Notes under the pieces: generated by a model | The model's input: only the letters and a program-made list of their open reading frames with translations | Told to the model about the DNA's origin: nothing | Databases searched by the model: none | Assembly (NCBI GenBank): GCA_013373625.1 | Contig: JABXHM010000003.1 | Coordinates: 310,001 to 374,000, forward strand | Origin: Alteromonadaceae bacterium | GTDB taxonomy: Bacteria > Pseudomonadota > Gammaproteobacteria > Enterobacterales > Alteromonadaceae | Reading direction: 5' to 3' | DNA: 64,000 bases | Part shown: positions 27,966 through 36,828 of the stretch, piece by piece | Layout: each line of letters opens with the position of its first letter | Numbering within the stretch: the stretch's first letter is position 1 | Translations under genes and position numbers: made by a program

Positions 27966-28522
27966 TAGCCTTCTCCTACAGATACAATCGCATTAAATTT
28001 CTGTAGGAAAATCGCCGCTAAGTCGGTATTCCAGTTTGCAATCGCCGCCTTAAATGAGGTGCCGTCCAAGCGATACATGGCCCGACTGGCCGCCTCGAAC
28101 CCTTCATCATCTTCAAAAACTCGCATCATGCGGTATAACTGGTCTTGTTTAATACGCTGCTGTTGCGCCGTGGTCATCGTATTCATCGCTGCATCAATAA
28201 GCCGTCGTAATGTAATTGATGCACCTCCTCGTTGTACTGCTAACCAATCCCAATGTTCAGGCAACAACGTCACCTCCTTGGAGACGACCCCAAGTTTCGG
28301 ACGGCCTCGTTTTTTGGCGGGTGGTACCAGTGCAGCGGGCAAGTTCTTAATAACCTGATCAGCATCGCCAGACCAGTCAATATCAATCCGATTACCGTTA
28401 TCCATTTCAAACAGATAAGGCTCGCTGTCGGGAAACTGCGACTTGACGATCTGCACAACTGTCGCCAGCTCGCCTTGCGCCACCAGCCTTTTATCATATA
28501 TGGCTATATATTGTTTATTCAT
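27965..28522 (-). CDS. DUF2239 family protein, putative DNA-binding repressor
   Basis: A 185-residue protein with the DUF2239 pattern. The N-terminal part (1-65) is alpha/beta. KKRGRPKLG at about 70-78 contains an AT-hook core (RGRP). Residues 80-113 (KEVTLLPEHWDWLAVQRGGASITLRRLIDAAM) read like a ribbon-helix-helix: a short strand, helix, Gly turn, helix. The C-terminal part is helical. The family has no established function that I know of. It is coupled to the MATE gene (stop and start overlap by one base) and preceded by two near-identical palindromic sites, so I infer an autoregulated repressor of the exporter. That role is inference; the family call is firmer. Confidence 0.8.
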   Translation of the reverse strand: MNKQYIAIYDKRLVAQGELATVVQIVKSQFPDSEPYLFEMDNGNRIDIDWSGDADQVIKNLPAALVPPAKKRGRPKLGVVSKEVTLLPEHWDWLAVQRGGASITLRRLIDAAMNTMTTAQQQRIKQDQLYRMMRVFEDDEGFEAASRAMYRLDGTSFKAAIANWNTDLAAIFLQKFNAIVSVGEG

Positions 28523-28543
28523 AGTGAAGCTTTACCTTAATAA

Positions 28544-28600
28544 TTTTACCCGGGTAATATAGATCAAAAAATCAGCCTTCACAATATTACCAGGGTAAAA
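28544..28600. promoter_or_regulatory. Two copies of a palindromic operator upstream of DUF2239-MATE
   Basis: TTTTACCCGGGTAATAT (28544-28560) and, on the opposite strand, TTTTACCCTGGTAATAT (28584-28600): 16 of 17 bases shared. Cores TTACCCGGGTAA and TTACCAGGGTAA are palindromic. Centres are 41 bp apart, close to four helical turns, so two dimers could sit on one face of the DNA. The first centre is 29 bp before the ATG of the DUF2239 gene. Confidence 0.75.
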
Positions 28601-28906
28601 ATATACTTAGTCCGTTGCTTCAACAATATTTCACTCAGAAACAGCCTGGGCAATAGTGCTACGCAAAAAATAACATGTTGAAAATAAGAAGGTTATAAAA
28701 AGAGAGTACATACCGGATGTTCACGCGAGCTGAGTAGCGCCGTTTCGTATATCAGCACTGCGAACCCGCCACGGTGTCATCATGCAATAGGTTGTTGCTG
28801 TATTACAGCCCTTCACCAACTCGTTACATGAATGAACCGTGACGTTCATGCTGTAGAGAGAGCCTGGGCAGAGACTGCTTTAACTCTCGTTCTAATCGAT
28901 ACTTTT
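28601..28906. other. Intergenic region behind the ABC importer operon
   Basis: About 300 bases between the operators and the end of the ABC ATPase gene. A 6-bp inverted repeat, CATGAA ... TTCATG (about 28828-28851), may help end transcription of the ABC operon but lacks a T-run. No gene is recognised. Confidence 0.4.
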
Positions 28907-30310
28907 TTAACGTTTTGCACACTGCTCAAGAGTAATCACCCGATCACACACTTTACTAAGCTGGATGTGATCATGACTAATAAACAATAATGTGCATTGC
29001 ATGGCCCGGCACTGGTCTACCAGAAGTCGAGTGATTTTTTCACTGGTGATCAAATCGAGCCTGGAGGTTGGCTCATCGGCAACTAAAAACGACGGCTTCA
29101 GCAGCAGTGCACGCAACAGTGCCACCCGCTGCAATTCACCTCCGCTGACTTCAGTGGCAGTTCGTTCAAGTAACGAGGCGTCAAGACCGAGTGTGTCGCA
29201 CAGCGATGCAAGCGGCGCTCCTGCTATTTTATGTTGCTTTACCACATCGGCAAGCAAACGTTTTAACGGCACGTCCGCAGCAAACGCGTTGGGCGGTTCC
29301 TGATACAACTTGAGTTTTTGGTGACGCTTGAGGGAGTGGTGAAAATCAATATTGCCCTGATAAGACAGCACGCCTAGCAGAGCGTCCGCTAATGAAGTTT
29401 TTCCACATCCGCTGGGACCGCACAAGCCGACAATTTCGCCTTTAGCTAATGTCAGGTTGAAATTACTGAACAATATGTTGTTGCCACGTTTCACCGCCAC
29501 ATTGGTGGCAGTGACCAGTGGCGACTGAGCAGTTGTGCTGGTCGGCAACTTTGTCCAGTTGTGCGCATCGGCGTTAATAAGTGCTCTGGCGTAAGTTGAT
29601 TTGGGCGAAGACAGCAGATCTTCCGCTTTGGCGGTTTCAACCACACGGCCTTGCTGCATTACAATAACGGTACCACCCAGTTGCCGCGCGACGTCGATAT
29701 TGTGGGTGATGGTCAGTAAGCTGCCCTGTTTAGCAAAGCTTTGAAGCTGACTAATTACCTCATCGCGCAGCATGCTATCCAGTCCTTTAGTCGGTTCATC
29801 GGCAAGTAACACCTGACAGCCGGTTTCCCATACACAGGCAAATGCAGCACGCTGGGCCATGCCGCCAGAGAGCTGAGACGGTACCTTATCTTTATCTTGC
29901 GCAAGCCCCATAGATGCGAGTATTTGACTGGCACTTTGTTCAGCATCAGTCTTAGGCTTTGCGCGCACATAGCGACCCACTTCAGCAATCTGCCGGCTAA
30001 TCTTCATTAGTGGGCTTAATGCACGTCGGGGCTCTTGCGGCAACATCCCTAGCGTTTTACCCCAGATAGATTCACGCTGCACAGTACCGGCCGACAACAT
30101 ATTTACACCGCCAACATAGACCGCTCCGGACACACTGAGTCCATCAGGAAGATCGCCCAGAATGGCGTGTGCAAGCAGACTCTTACCTGCTCCGGTTTCA
30201 CCTAAGATAGTGAGTGTCTCGCCGCCTCGAAGGGTAAGACTCAGATGATCAACAAGTATTTGCGACTCTGATTTGATAACCAGATTTTTTATAACTAAAT
30301 CAACGATCAT
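28907..30310 (-). CDS. Fused double ABC ATPase of a peptide/nickel-type importer
   Basis: A 467-residue protein with two ABC ATPase cassettes in one chain (a DppD-DppF-like fusion as in GsiA/YejF). Cassette 1: Walker A GETGAGKSLLAHA, signature LSGGMAQRAAF, Walker B VLLADEPTKGLD. Cassette 2: Walker A GPSGCGKTSLADA, signature VSGGELQRVALLRALLL, Walker B FLVADEPTSRLD. It powers import by the two permeases encoded just upstream and overlaps the DppC-like gene by 4 bp. The cassettes are shorter than usual, and the second lacks the Fe-S-type C-terminal extension seen in OppD/F. Confidence 0.93.
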   Translation of the reverse strand: MIVDLVIKNLVIKSESQILVDHLSLTLRGGETLTILGETGAGKSLLAHAILGDLPDGLSVSGAVYVGGVNMLSAGTVQRESIWGKTLGMLPQEPRRALSPLMKISRQIAEVGRYVRAKPKTDAEQSASQILASMGLAQDKDKVPSQLSGGMAQRAAFACVWETGCQVLLADEPTKGLDSMLRDEVISQLQSFAKQGSLLTITHNIDVARQLGGTVIVMQQGRVVETAKAEDLLSSPKSTYARALINADAHNWTKLPTSTTAQSPLVTATNVAVKRGNNILFSNFNLTLAKGEIVGLCGPSGCGKTSLADALLGVLSYQGNIDFHHSLKRHQKLKLYQEPPNAFAADVPLKRLLADVVKQHKIAGAPLASLCDTLGLDASLLERTATEVSGGELQRVALLRALLLKPSFLVADEPTSRLDLITSEKITRLLVDQCRAMQCTLLFISHDHIQLSKVCDRVITLEQCAKR

Positions 30311-31101
30311 TGTGGTTTATCAGCCAGTAAATGAAAGCCTAATACCAGCATGAACAGCACCGTAATCGGTTCGGCCAGCAACCATGGTGCTTCATGGTAG
30401 TAAGGAAACAGCTCAACGATCATCAGGCCCAATTCGGGTGTCGGTGGCTTGAGCCCGACGTAAACAAACCCGACTGATGACATCGCAATTATTGAGGTCG
30501 CAGCGCCAAACGCTGCCAGTGAAAATACATCATGACGAATAGCAGGCCAGATGTGTCGTCTAAACAAATAAACGGGTCCAAAACCTAAAATTTGCGACGA
30601 CTGTAATTGAGGGCCACTGATGACCGGCAGCGTCAGCGCCCGCACCACGCGAAAAAACTCGACCCACAGCACCAACGATATTGCCAGATACAACATCGCG
30701 AAAGAGCCAGGAATTAATGCCGCAAAGATTAAAATAAGCACCAGTCCGGGCAGGGCGAGAATCGTATTGGCAATAAAATTCAATGTTATATCAATCCAGC
30801 CTCGCTGCCAGGCAGCTAACACCCCGGCCAGCACGCCCGACACAGCCGCAGTGCCAACGCAGAATAACGCCAGCAAAAAAGAAATTCGTAAGCCACCGGC
30901 AATACGGGCTAGCATATTCCGGCCATATTGGTCGGTGCCCAGCCAATACTGCACGTTGGGTGAAATTAGTCCTGCGGACAGATTTTGCTTATTTGGGTCG
31001 CCATTCAACAATAGTGGTTCGCCAACGGCCAGTACTAACAGTAGCCCCAGCAAGACCAGCCCCACCCAGCGCTTGATTGAAAGTCGCGATAACCCGCTCA
31101 T
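30307..31101 (-). CDS. ABC permease, DppC/NikC type
   Basis: A 264-residue inner-membrane permease with an N-terminal membrane anchor (VGLVLLGLLLVLAVGEPLLL), the PNVQYWLGTDQYGRNMLARIAGG motif typical of DppC-type subunits, and five more helices. An EAA-like loop is seen around PQLQSSQILGFGPVYLFRRHIWPAI. It pairs with the DppB-like permease encoded upstream. Gene ends overlap by 4 bp on both sides, so the operon is tightly coupled. Confidence 0.92.
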   Translation of the reverse strand: MSGLSRLSIKRWVGLVLLGLLLVLAVGEPLLLNGDPNKQNLSAGLISPNVQYWLGTDQYGRNMLARIAGGLRISFLLALFCVGTAAVSGVLAGVLAAWQRGWIDITLNFIANTILALPGLVLILIFAALIPGSFAMLYLAISLVLWVEFFRVVRALTLPVISGPQLQSSQILGFGPVYLFRRHIWPAIRHDVFSLAAFGAATSIIAMSSVGFVYVGLKPPTPELGLMIVELFPYYHEAPWLLAEPITVLFMLVLGFHLLADKPQ

Positions 31102-32039
31102 TGCTCTTGGTCTCGTGTTCGCGGATCCAGTACATACTGACTAATATCCACCAGTGCATTGACCAACACAAACAATGTGCCCATCAACAGCGCGGTGCCT
31201 TGCAACATAGGAATGTCGCGTGCAAAAACAGCGTGAGACAGGCCGTGTCCAATACCGGGCCAGGCAAACAGGCTCTCCACCATAATGACTCCCTCAATCA
31301 GGCCGATGAGCTGAATCCCCATAAACGCCAGCGTCGGTATCAGAATATTAGGTAACGCATGACGCACAAATGCTCGTCGCTGACTTAGCCCTTTCACTCT
31401 GGCAAAATGAAAATAGCCAGACGTGACAGCACGGCGGGTATTATTGGTAATAAGCCTGTTCGATACAGCAGCCAGACTTAATGCCAGTGTCAGCACCGGT
31501 AATACGGTGTAACTCGGGCCGCCAAACCCTGCCACCGGTAACCAGTTAAGCTCCATGGCAAAACAGAAAATAAGCAATAAACCTAAGCAGAAAACAGGCT
31601 GCGAACGAATGAAAGTAGAACTGACGAGGGCCGTTTTATTCACCACTGACTCTTTTTTAAGCCCGCTAAGAATACCCACCGGAAAGGCAATCATTGCTGC
31701 AATCACTATTGCCAGTGCAGCCAGTGTTAACGTATAGCCGAGCTGGATTCTTATTTCTTCGATAACGGGCGCACCGGTCACCAGACTGTTGCCCAAATCT
31801 AATGACAGCAGATTCCACATCCAATCTGTATACTGCGCCAGCGCAGAGCGGTTTAACCCTAATTCTTGGGCAACGGCGTTAGCAGCCTCAATAGTCACAG
31901 CGTCTTCACCATAGCGCCCCGCCGCTATTTTATAGGCCATATCACCCGGCAATGAGCGCACCAGCACAAAGGTTAACGTGCCTACGCTCCAGGCCATCAA
32001 AACCGCCTGCAGCAACCGACTTACAATAATACTGATCAC
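31098..32039 (-). CDS. ABC permease, DppB/NikB type
   Basis: A 313-residue permease with six predicted helices. It opens with SRLLQAVLMAWSVGTLTFVLVRSLPGD, the usual DppB start, and has the EAA loop FHFARVKGLSQRRAFVRHALPNILIP. It overlaps the binding-protein gene upstream and the DppC-like gene downstream by 4 bp each. Substrate undetermined; peptide, nickel-chelate or opine uptake are all compatible with the family. Confidence 0.92.
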   Translation of the reverse strand: MISIIVSRLLQAVLMAWSVGTLTFVLVRSLPGDMAYKIAAGRYGEDAVTIEAANAVAQELGLNRSALAQYTDWMWNLLSLDLGNSLVTGAPVIEEIRIQLGYTLTLAALAIVIAAMIAFPVGILSGLKKESVVNKTALVSSTFIRSQPVFCLGLLLIFCFAMELNWLPVAGFGGPSYTVLPVLTLALSLAAVSNRLITNNTRRAVTSGYFHFARVKGLSQRRAFVRHALPNILIPTLAFMGIQLIGLIEGVIMVESLFAWPGIGHGLSHAVFARDIPMLQGTALLMGTLFVLVNALVDISQYVLDPRTRDQEQ

Positions 32040-33583
32040 GAGCCGTGTTCCAAACGCATGGCAGATAACCGGAAAGATCGTTCAAATGGATCAAAACTAA
32101 AGTTTTTCACCCGTGCAGAAGTGGCTGTTTGCTGAATATAAAAGGTGACTGGGATCAGCGGTAAATCCTGATGGATTTGCTTCAATATATTCGCTATTTG
32201 CACGCTGGCTTGTTCGGTTTCGGTCTGTTGACTTAACGTTCTTACGCCGCTGAATACCGCCGGGTTAGACCAGTTCATCGGCCCCCACTCACCACCAGCT
32301 TTTGAAGTAAAATCAGCCAGCATAATACCCAGCGGATTAGGGATATTAGCAAAATTACGCGCCATCAGCGCCGTTTGCAGCGAGCCATCGGCATGCCCGG
32401 AAGGAATAGCACTGACATTTTCCATTTGCACATTCAGCTCAACACCTATACGTGCCCATTGCTCCTGAATAGCAGTGGCGATAATAATCAGCTCCGGCCG
32501 GTTGGCATAAGTGATCATATTCAGCGTTAAACGCTGATTGTCGCGATAGCGCCAGCCATCGTCACGCTTTTGCCAGCCAGCCTCATTCAAAAGTTGATTT
32601 GCACGTTGAGTGTGAGTTGCAGGGGGAGGCAGGTTATGCAAATGCCAATCCCCCATCATCGGCCCGAAGATCTGATTCGCCTCGACCCCTGGCACACGTA
32701 AAATACCCTCGGCAATACCCGTGCGATCAATTGCCAGACTTAGCGCCTCCCGCACACTACGATCGCTTAATATTTCATTCCCGATATTCAATTTAATGAG
32801 TGTCGTTCGCGGGATCGCATTACTGTGCACCGTCACGTTTGACTCGTTCCCAAGCATGTTAACGGCAGCCGGATCGAGGTTATACACAATATCGGCCTGG
32901 CCGGTTCGCACCATTAAAGCGCGGGTTTCAGCTCGGTGGCCGGTAATATACTCCGCATACCGGATGTGCGCGGGCTCCCCCCAGTATTGTTCAAAACGCT
33001 CTGTAGTAATATTGTGTGGCGGTTCAAAATGCACAATTTGATAAGGACCGGTAGCAACCAGATTTTTAATGCGATTAAAGGTGCCAAACGACGAGGGCGC
33101 TATTATGGCCATCGAATAGTTACTCATTAACGAGGGGAAGGGCCGGTAGCTCTGATTAAGCGTAAAACGTATTTGGGAAGGAGAAACAATCTCTAAATTA
33201 GTTAAAATATTTTTAGCAAACGGGGTGGGTTTACCCAGGGCTACAGCAAGGCTTTTGTATACTGCTTCCACGGTCATTGGCTGACCATCATGAAAATAGA
33301 CATTCTGACGCAACGTAAATGTCCATTGGGTAAAATCGTCGTTGCTCAGCCACGAAGTTGCCAGTCCCGGCAGTAACTCCCCGTTATTACCTACGTCCAC
33401 AAGGGTTTCGAGCACCTGCATGCGGCTAAAAATGTAGCCGGTACTGGCCGGATCCAAATTAATGGGTTCAAACGGCCCGCTCACTATGATTTTATTAGGG
33501 TCCTGTTGTGGCGTACATGCTGTCATAAACGCGACCAACACTACCATAAATACTGTCAAAACCAGCTGCTTTTGATTGCGCAA
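32036..33583 (-). CDS. SBP family 5 periplasmic binding lipoprotein
   Basis: Peptide/nickel-type binding protein, about 515 residues. The signal peptide ends at a lipobox MTAC, so it is probably membrane anchored. Family blocks: VSGPFEPINLDPASTGYIFS, FTLRQNVYFHDGQPMTVEAVYKSL, and VREALSLAIDRTGIAEGIL. I place the start at TTG 33583, which has AGGAG 8 nt upstream and leaves a normal-length signal peptide; the frame stays open to 33634. First gene of the four-gene ABC operon. No TonB receptor or peptidase is adjacent to hint at the ligand. Confidence 0.9.
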   Translation of the reverse strand: MRNQKQLVLTVFMVVLVAFMTACTPQQDPNKIIVSGPFEPINLDPASTGYIFSRMQVLETLVDVGNNGELLPGLATSWLSNDDFTQWTFTLRQNVYFHDGQPMTVEAVYKSLAVALGKPTPFAKNILTNLEIVSPSQIRFTLNQSYRPFPSLMSNYSMAIIAPSSFGTFNRIKNLVATGPYQIVHFEPPHNITTERFEQYWGEPAHIRYAEYITGHRAETRALMVRTGQADIVYNLDPAAVNMLGNESNVTVHSNAIPRTTLIKLNIGNEILSDRSVREALSLAIDRTGIAEGILRVPGVEANQIFGPMMGDWHLHNLPPPATHTQRANQLLNEAGWQKRDDGWRYRDNQRLTLNMITYANRPELIIIATAIQEQWARIGVELNVQMENVSAIPSGHADGSLQTALMARNFANIPNPLGIMLADFTSKAGGEWGPMNWSNPAVFSGVRTLSQQTETEQASVQIANILKQIHQDLPLIPVTFYIQQTATSARVKNFSFDPFERSFRLSAMRLEHGS

Positions 33584-33759
33584 CGTGAGTACTCCTGACA
33601 CTTTAACCAAAGCGAAAATAGTACCCTGAATCACTCAAAAATTAGCGATTTTGCGATAAAACACCTAAGAATAAGTCAGACAATTAATATGTGGCGAATC
33701 GCTGTGTCACGTTAACTTCTTTAATGACCCAACACGCCATAATCGATAGCAGCTTGCGA

Positions 33760-35229
33760 TCAACGTGATTTATTCCAAAGGTTTTGATTTTTCTTAAATG
33801 AAAAAAAGTCAGCGGGCTCCCAGTGACTGGGGATCAAATCGTCAATGGCATCCGGGGTGAAGCTTCCGGACAACAACCGCATAATTTCCATGAGGCGCTC
33901 CCGGCCAATGCGCATCAGCTTTTTGCGATTAGCAGGAAAGAAAAGGTTGCTGGTTTTTCTGACAACTTCGTCATTTCCAGAACTAATATAAGTGAGGTTT
34001 CTGGTGACAGGCCGACACACAGGTTCAGCCGGATGAGGCGGGTTTAAACGCGTCACAATGGCGCATTCATAGCGGTCCCGGTCAACCCCACGCTCATCGC
34101 GAGGAATATATGTCACACCAAAACCAAGTGGAAAATAGCCGACAATTTGCACAAAGGATTTGGCTAACTCGGCATTCAGAGCACCTTTTTTAGCCAACTG
34201 CTCAATAAGGACATAACCCTTCGGCAGGTTCTTTTTAGAAAAATCAGACTTGGTTGACAAAATAATTGACGTGTAAATTTGCGGAATTTTAAGCAGTTCA
34301 CCTACGCCTACTTTCGACAAATAAGCGTCTTTCATTAGCGTCTGCATAAACTCGTTGATGGTAGTGTGCCGTTTTATATACAGGGCCCTTTCGGCTTTGT
34401 CATTGCCAATGTATTTCGGCATACCCAGTCCACTTTTAAGATAATCCATGGTGCCGTTAAAATTAATTTTTACCAACTGCGTTCGGGTGGCATCATCAAG
34501 TACCCGAAATTCATCCAGTTCATTATCCGGGCCAACTAAAATAGACGCCGCTTCTGGTGATTGCAGACCAATATCCTGCATTAAGGCGCAGCAGATCAAA
34601 GGGATCGCCACTTCCACCTTCCACTTTTCCTGCCACTCTTCATCGCCTTTAAAGCGCAAAAGAGAATCTTTAACATTACGCAAATAAGCATGCTCAGACA
34701 AATCATTAGCAAAGACTTTGTCGGCCAGCCGTAACACAAGTACCGCTTTGTACAGCGGCTTTAAGCGCTGGTGAAGTTTGGCAAAGTTCCGCTCTGGCCC
34801 TCGGGTAATGAGCATTAAGGTACCAAGAAATTTAGAACTAAGTAACTGAGTTTCATCGTAACTGTCACCTTCGCACAAACTCAGTATTTTGTGAGCGGTC
34901 CCAATCAAACGGTCGATTCGCGCCTGACGTTCCTCATCGTATTCGGCTTTGGCGGCTTTTAATTTTCTTTTTAGCGCATCTACACCGGTAGATTTTTTCT
35001 TTTTATGGTTAGCAGCGTTGTCCAGTTGCTGTTCCAATTCGGCAATGTGAGCACGCTGAGCGGCTATTGACGAGAAGTAGTTTCGGGCATCACCGTACAC
35101 CGATGCCATTTGCGCATTTTTAGGGTATACATCTTCAATGAGTTGTTTAACTTGTACTGTATAGTTATTGTCGGGAAGCTCTATCTTACTCACTGTATAC
35201 CTTTGTTTTGTGTTCGTGGTTTGTAGCAA
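33760..35229 (-). CDS. Hypothetical protein with a degenerate HD-GYP-like C-terminal half
   Basis: A 489-residue cytoplasmic protein. Residues 52-105 form a Lys-rich coiled coil. From about 205 the sequence resembles HD hydrolases in spacing: VAIPLICCALMQDIGLQ stands where HD-GYP proteins have LLHDIGK, with the His-Asp metal pair replaced by Gln-Asp. At 360-373, QIVGYFPLGFGVTYI resembles the post-domain GxYPxGxxVxL segment of HD-GYP phosphodiesterases. The GYP loop itself is not evident. I infer a non-catalytic relative, possibly a c-di-GMP-binding or scaffold protein. The gene stands alone. Confidence 0.65.
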   Translation of the reverse strand: MLQTTNTKQRYTVSKIELPDNNYTVQVKQLIEDVYPKNAQMASVYGDARNYFSSIAAQRAHIAELEQQLDNAANHKKKKSTGVDALKRKLKAAKAEYDEERQARIDRLIGTAHKILSLCEGDSYDETQLLSSKFLGTLMLITRGPERNFAKLHQRLKPLYKAVLVLRLADKVFANDLSEHAYLRNVKDSLLRFKGDEEWQEKWKVEVAIPLICCALMQDIGLQSPEAASILVGPDNELDEFRVLDDATRTQLVKINFNGTMDYLKSGLGMPKYIGNDKAERALYIKRHTTINEFMQTLMKDAYLSKVGVGELLKIPQIYTSIILSTKSDFSKKNLPKGYVLIEQLAKKGALNAELAKSFVQIVGYFPLGFGVTYIPRDERGVDRDRYECAIVTRLNPPHPAEPVCRPVTRNLTYISSGNDEVVRKTSNLFFPANRKKLMRIGRERLMEIMRLLSGSFTPDAIDDLIPSHWEPADFFSFKKNQNLWNKSR

Positions 35230-35532
35230 ATGTAGTCATCGATTTCGACGCACACTATACCATTGTGCGTTGTAACATAATTATCGGTTAAGTTGAGTAT
35301 TTCTTTTTATACCAACAACTTGCCCAAGTTGCGTAGCGGCAGTTTAAATGCCGTACATTACGTTTAAATTAGTAGCAATAACGCCAGCTTCAATGCACTA
35401 AGTTGTATAGTGTAGCAGATAGAAATTATGTGACGCTTTGCCTGAATGGACTTTGACAAGACCGCCTGAAACCAGCCAACCTGACCCGGTTATTGGTTAA
35501 ATTGCACTTCGGATATTACCGTAAGTGAGGCA
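35230..35532. other. Intergenic region upstream of the HD-GYP-like gene
   Basis: About 300 bases with no gene seen. It should hold the promoter for the leftward gene ending at 33760. AT-rich, with no repeat of note before the rraA terminator. Confidence 0.4.
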
Positions 35533-35570
35533 ACAAAAAAGCCAGATTACTTACAACCTGGCTTTTTTGT
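35533..35570 (-). terminator. Terminator of rraA (symmetrical)
   Basis: A 13-bp perfect stem, ACAAAAAAGCCAG and CTGGCTTTTTTGT, with a 12-nt loop. It has a T-run when read in either direction and lies 32 bp past the rraA stop. Confidence 0.9.
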
Positions 35571-35601
35571 ATAGATTCAATGCATTGCAAATGCCGCTGG
35601 T

Positions 35602-36087
35602 TTAATCGATATCTAGTGGCTCAGCCGACAGAATTACGCCGGTACTGTCGGCATAAAGATGGTCTTCAGGTAAAAAGGTTACGCCGCCAAAGTTAACCGG
35701 TACATCAATATCGCCAATACCTTTGCTGTCAGCATTTACCGGTATGGCATTCACCGCCAAAATACCCAGATCAAAATCTGACAAGCTATCGACCTCGCGC
35801 ACGCAGCCATAACACACAATGCCTTCCCAGTTATTTTCCACTGCCAGCTGTGCCGACTCTACGTCGAATAAAGCCCGGCGTAGTGAACCACCGCCATCGA
35901 TCAACAACACTTTGCCTTCGCCAGGCTCGGTTAACACGCGGTCAATTAATTCGCGATCCTCAAAACACTTCACGGTGGTGACTTCACCACCAAACGAATA
36001 ACGGCCGCCATAACTGGTGAAGATGGGTTCGACCACATCCACGTTATCGGCAAATAAATCACATAACTCAGAAGTGTTATAGTCCAT
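35602..36087 (-). CDS. rraA: Ribonuclease E activity regulator RraA
   Basis: A 161-residue trimeric inhibitor that binds RNase E and the degradosome helicase, slowing mRNA decay. The length equals E. coli RraA. Conserved blocks: [80 protein letters not shown]. The family fold is that of a former aldolase/methyltransferase-like protein. Monocistronic with a strong symmetrical terminator; divergent from the PAP2 gene. Confidence 0.96.
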   Translation of the reverse strand: MDYNTSELCDLFADNVDVVEPIFTSYGGRYSFGGEVTTVKCFEDRELIDRVLTEPGEGKVLLIDGGGSLRRALFDVESAQLAVENNWEGIVCYGCVREVDSLSDFDLGILAVNAIPVNADSKGIGDIDVPVNFGGVTFLPEDHLYADSTGVILSAEPLDID

Positions 36088-36308
36088 GATGGTAGTACCT
36101 TACTGGTCAACAAGCTTATCGCGCATAAGCATAGCACCCTACCGCTAATAACACCTAGGGCTAGTTGGAATTATCACTGATTAATCGATGTATAACCAGT
36201 CTTAGCAAAATTACTGGTAAAATTGTCACAAACCTGTCGCAAAACTGTCACTTTGGATTCATACGCCTTTTTTAATCTGTGAGCGTCGATTTAACGGAGT
36301 CGCGCCGG

Positions 36309-36827
36309 ATGAGCCTGAAAAGCGTAACGAAATACGATACTGCCATTTTTCACTGGCTGTACGATTTAACCAAGCACCGTGATTGCCGCGCTATTGTCTG
36401 GCTGTCGAAAACCGGCGATGGCTACCTGTATTTTGCTATCGGCCTGCTGCTCATGGCTTTTGAGCCTGAGCACGGCGAAATATTTTTATATACTGCCCTT
36501 ATGGCGTATGGCCTGGAGCTACCCATTTATGTGGTACTCAAAAAGGCCTTTAAACGTACCCGGCCGTGTGACTTTTTCAGCAACTTCCAGGCCCATGTCA
36601 CGCCCTCTGATAAATTCAGTCTGCCGTCAGGTCATACCGCTGCAGCTTGGCTGATGGCGACCATCATAGCGTTTTACTATCCGTCGTTTGCACTCATTGC
36701 ATACACCTGGGCCTCACTCATTGGCTTGTCGCGGATATTGCTCGGCGTGCACTACCCTACTGACGTGATTGCCGGCTTATTGCTCGGCATCACCATCGCA
36801 CAATTAAGTCTGACTATTTTGGTTTAA
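36309..36827 (+). CDS. PAP2 family membrane phosphatase
   Basis: A 172-residue membrane phosphatase of the type-2 phosphatidic acid phosphatase family with about five helices. The three motifs are visible: K-x6-RP as KKAFKRTRP, PSGH as SLPSGHTAA, and SR-x5-H-x3-D as SRILLGVHYPTDV. Likely substrates are lipid phosphates such as undecaprenyl pyrophosphate or phosphatidyl glycerophosphate. ATG 36309 has GGAG 9 nt upstream; an in-frame GTG at 36279 lacks one. The next gene begins 1 bp after the stop, so it works in an operon with a glycosyltransferase. Confidence 0.92.
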   Translation: MSLKSVTKYDTAIFHWLYDLTKHRDCRAIVWLSKTGDGYLYFAIGLLLMAFEPEHGEIFLYTALMAYGLELPIYVVLKKAFKRTRPCDFFSNFQAHVTPSDKFSLPSGHTAAAWLMATIIAFYYPSFALIAYTWASLIGLSRILLGVHYPTDVIAGLLLGITIAQLSLTILV

Positions 36828-36828
36828 T

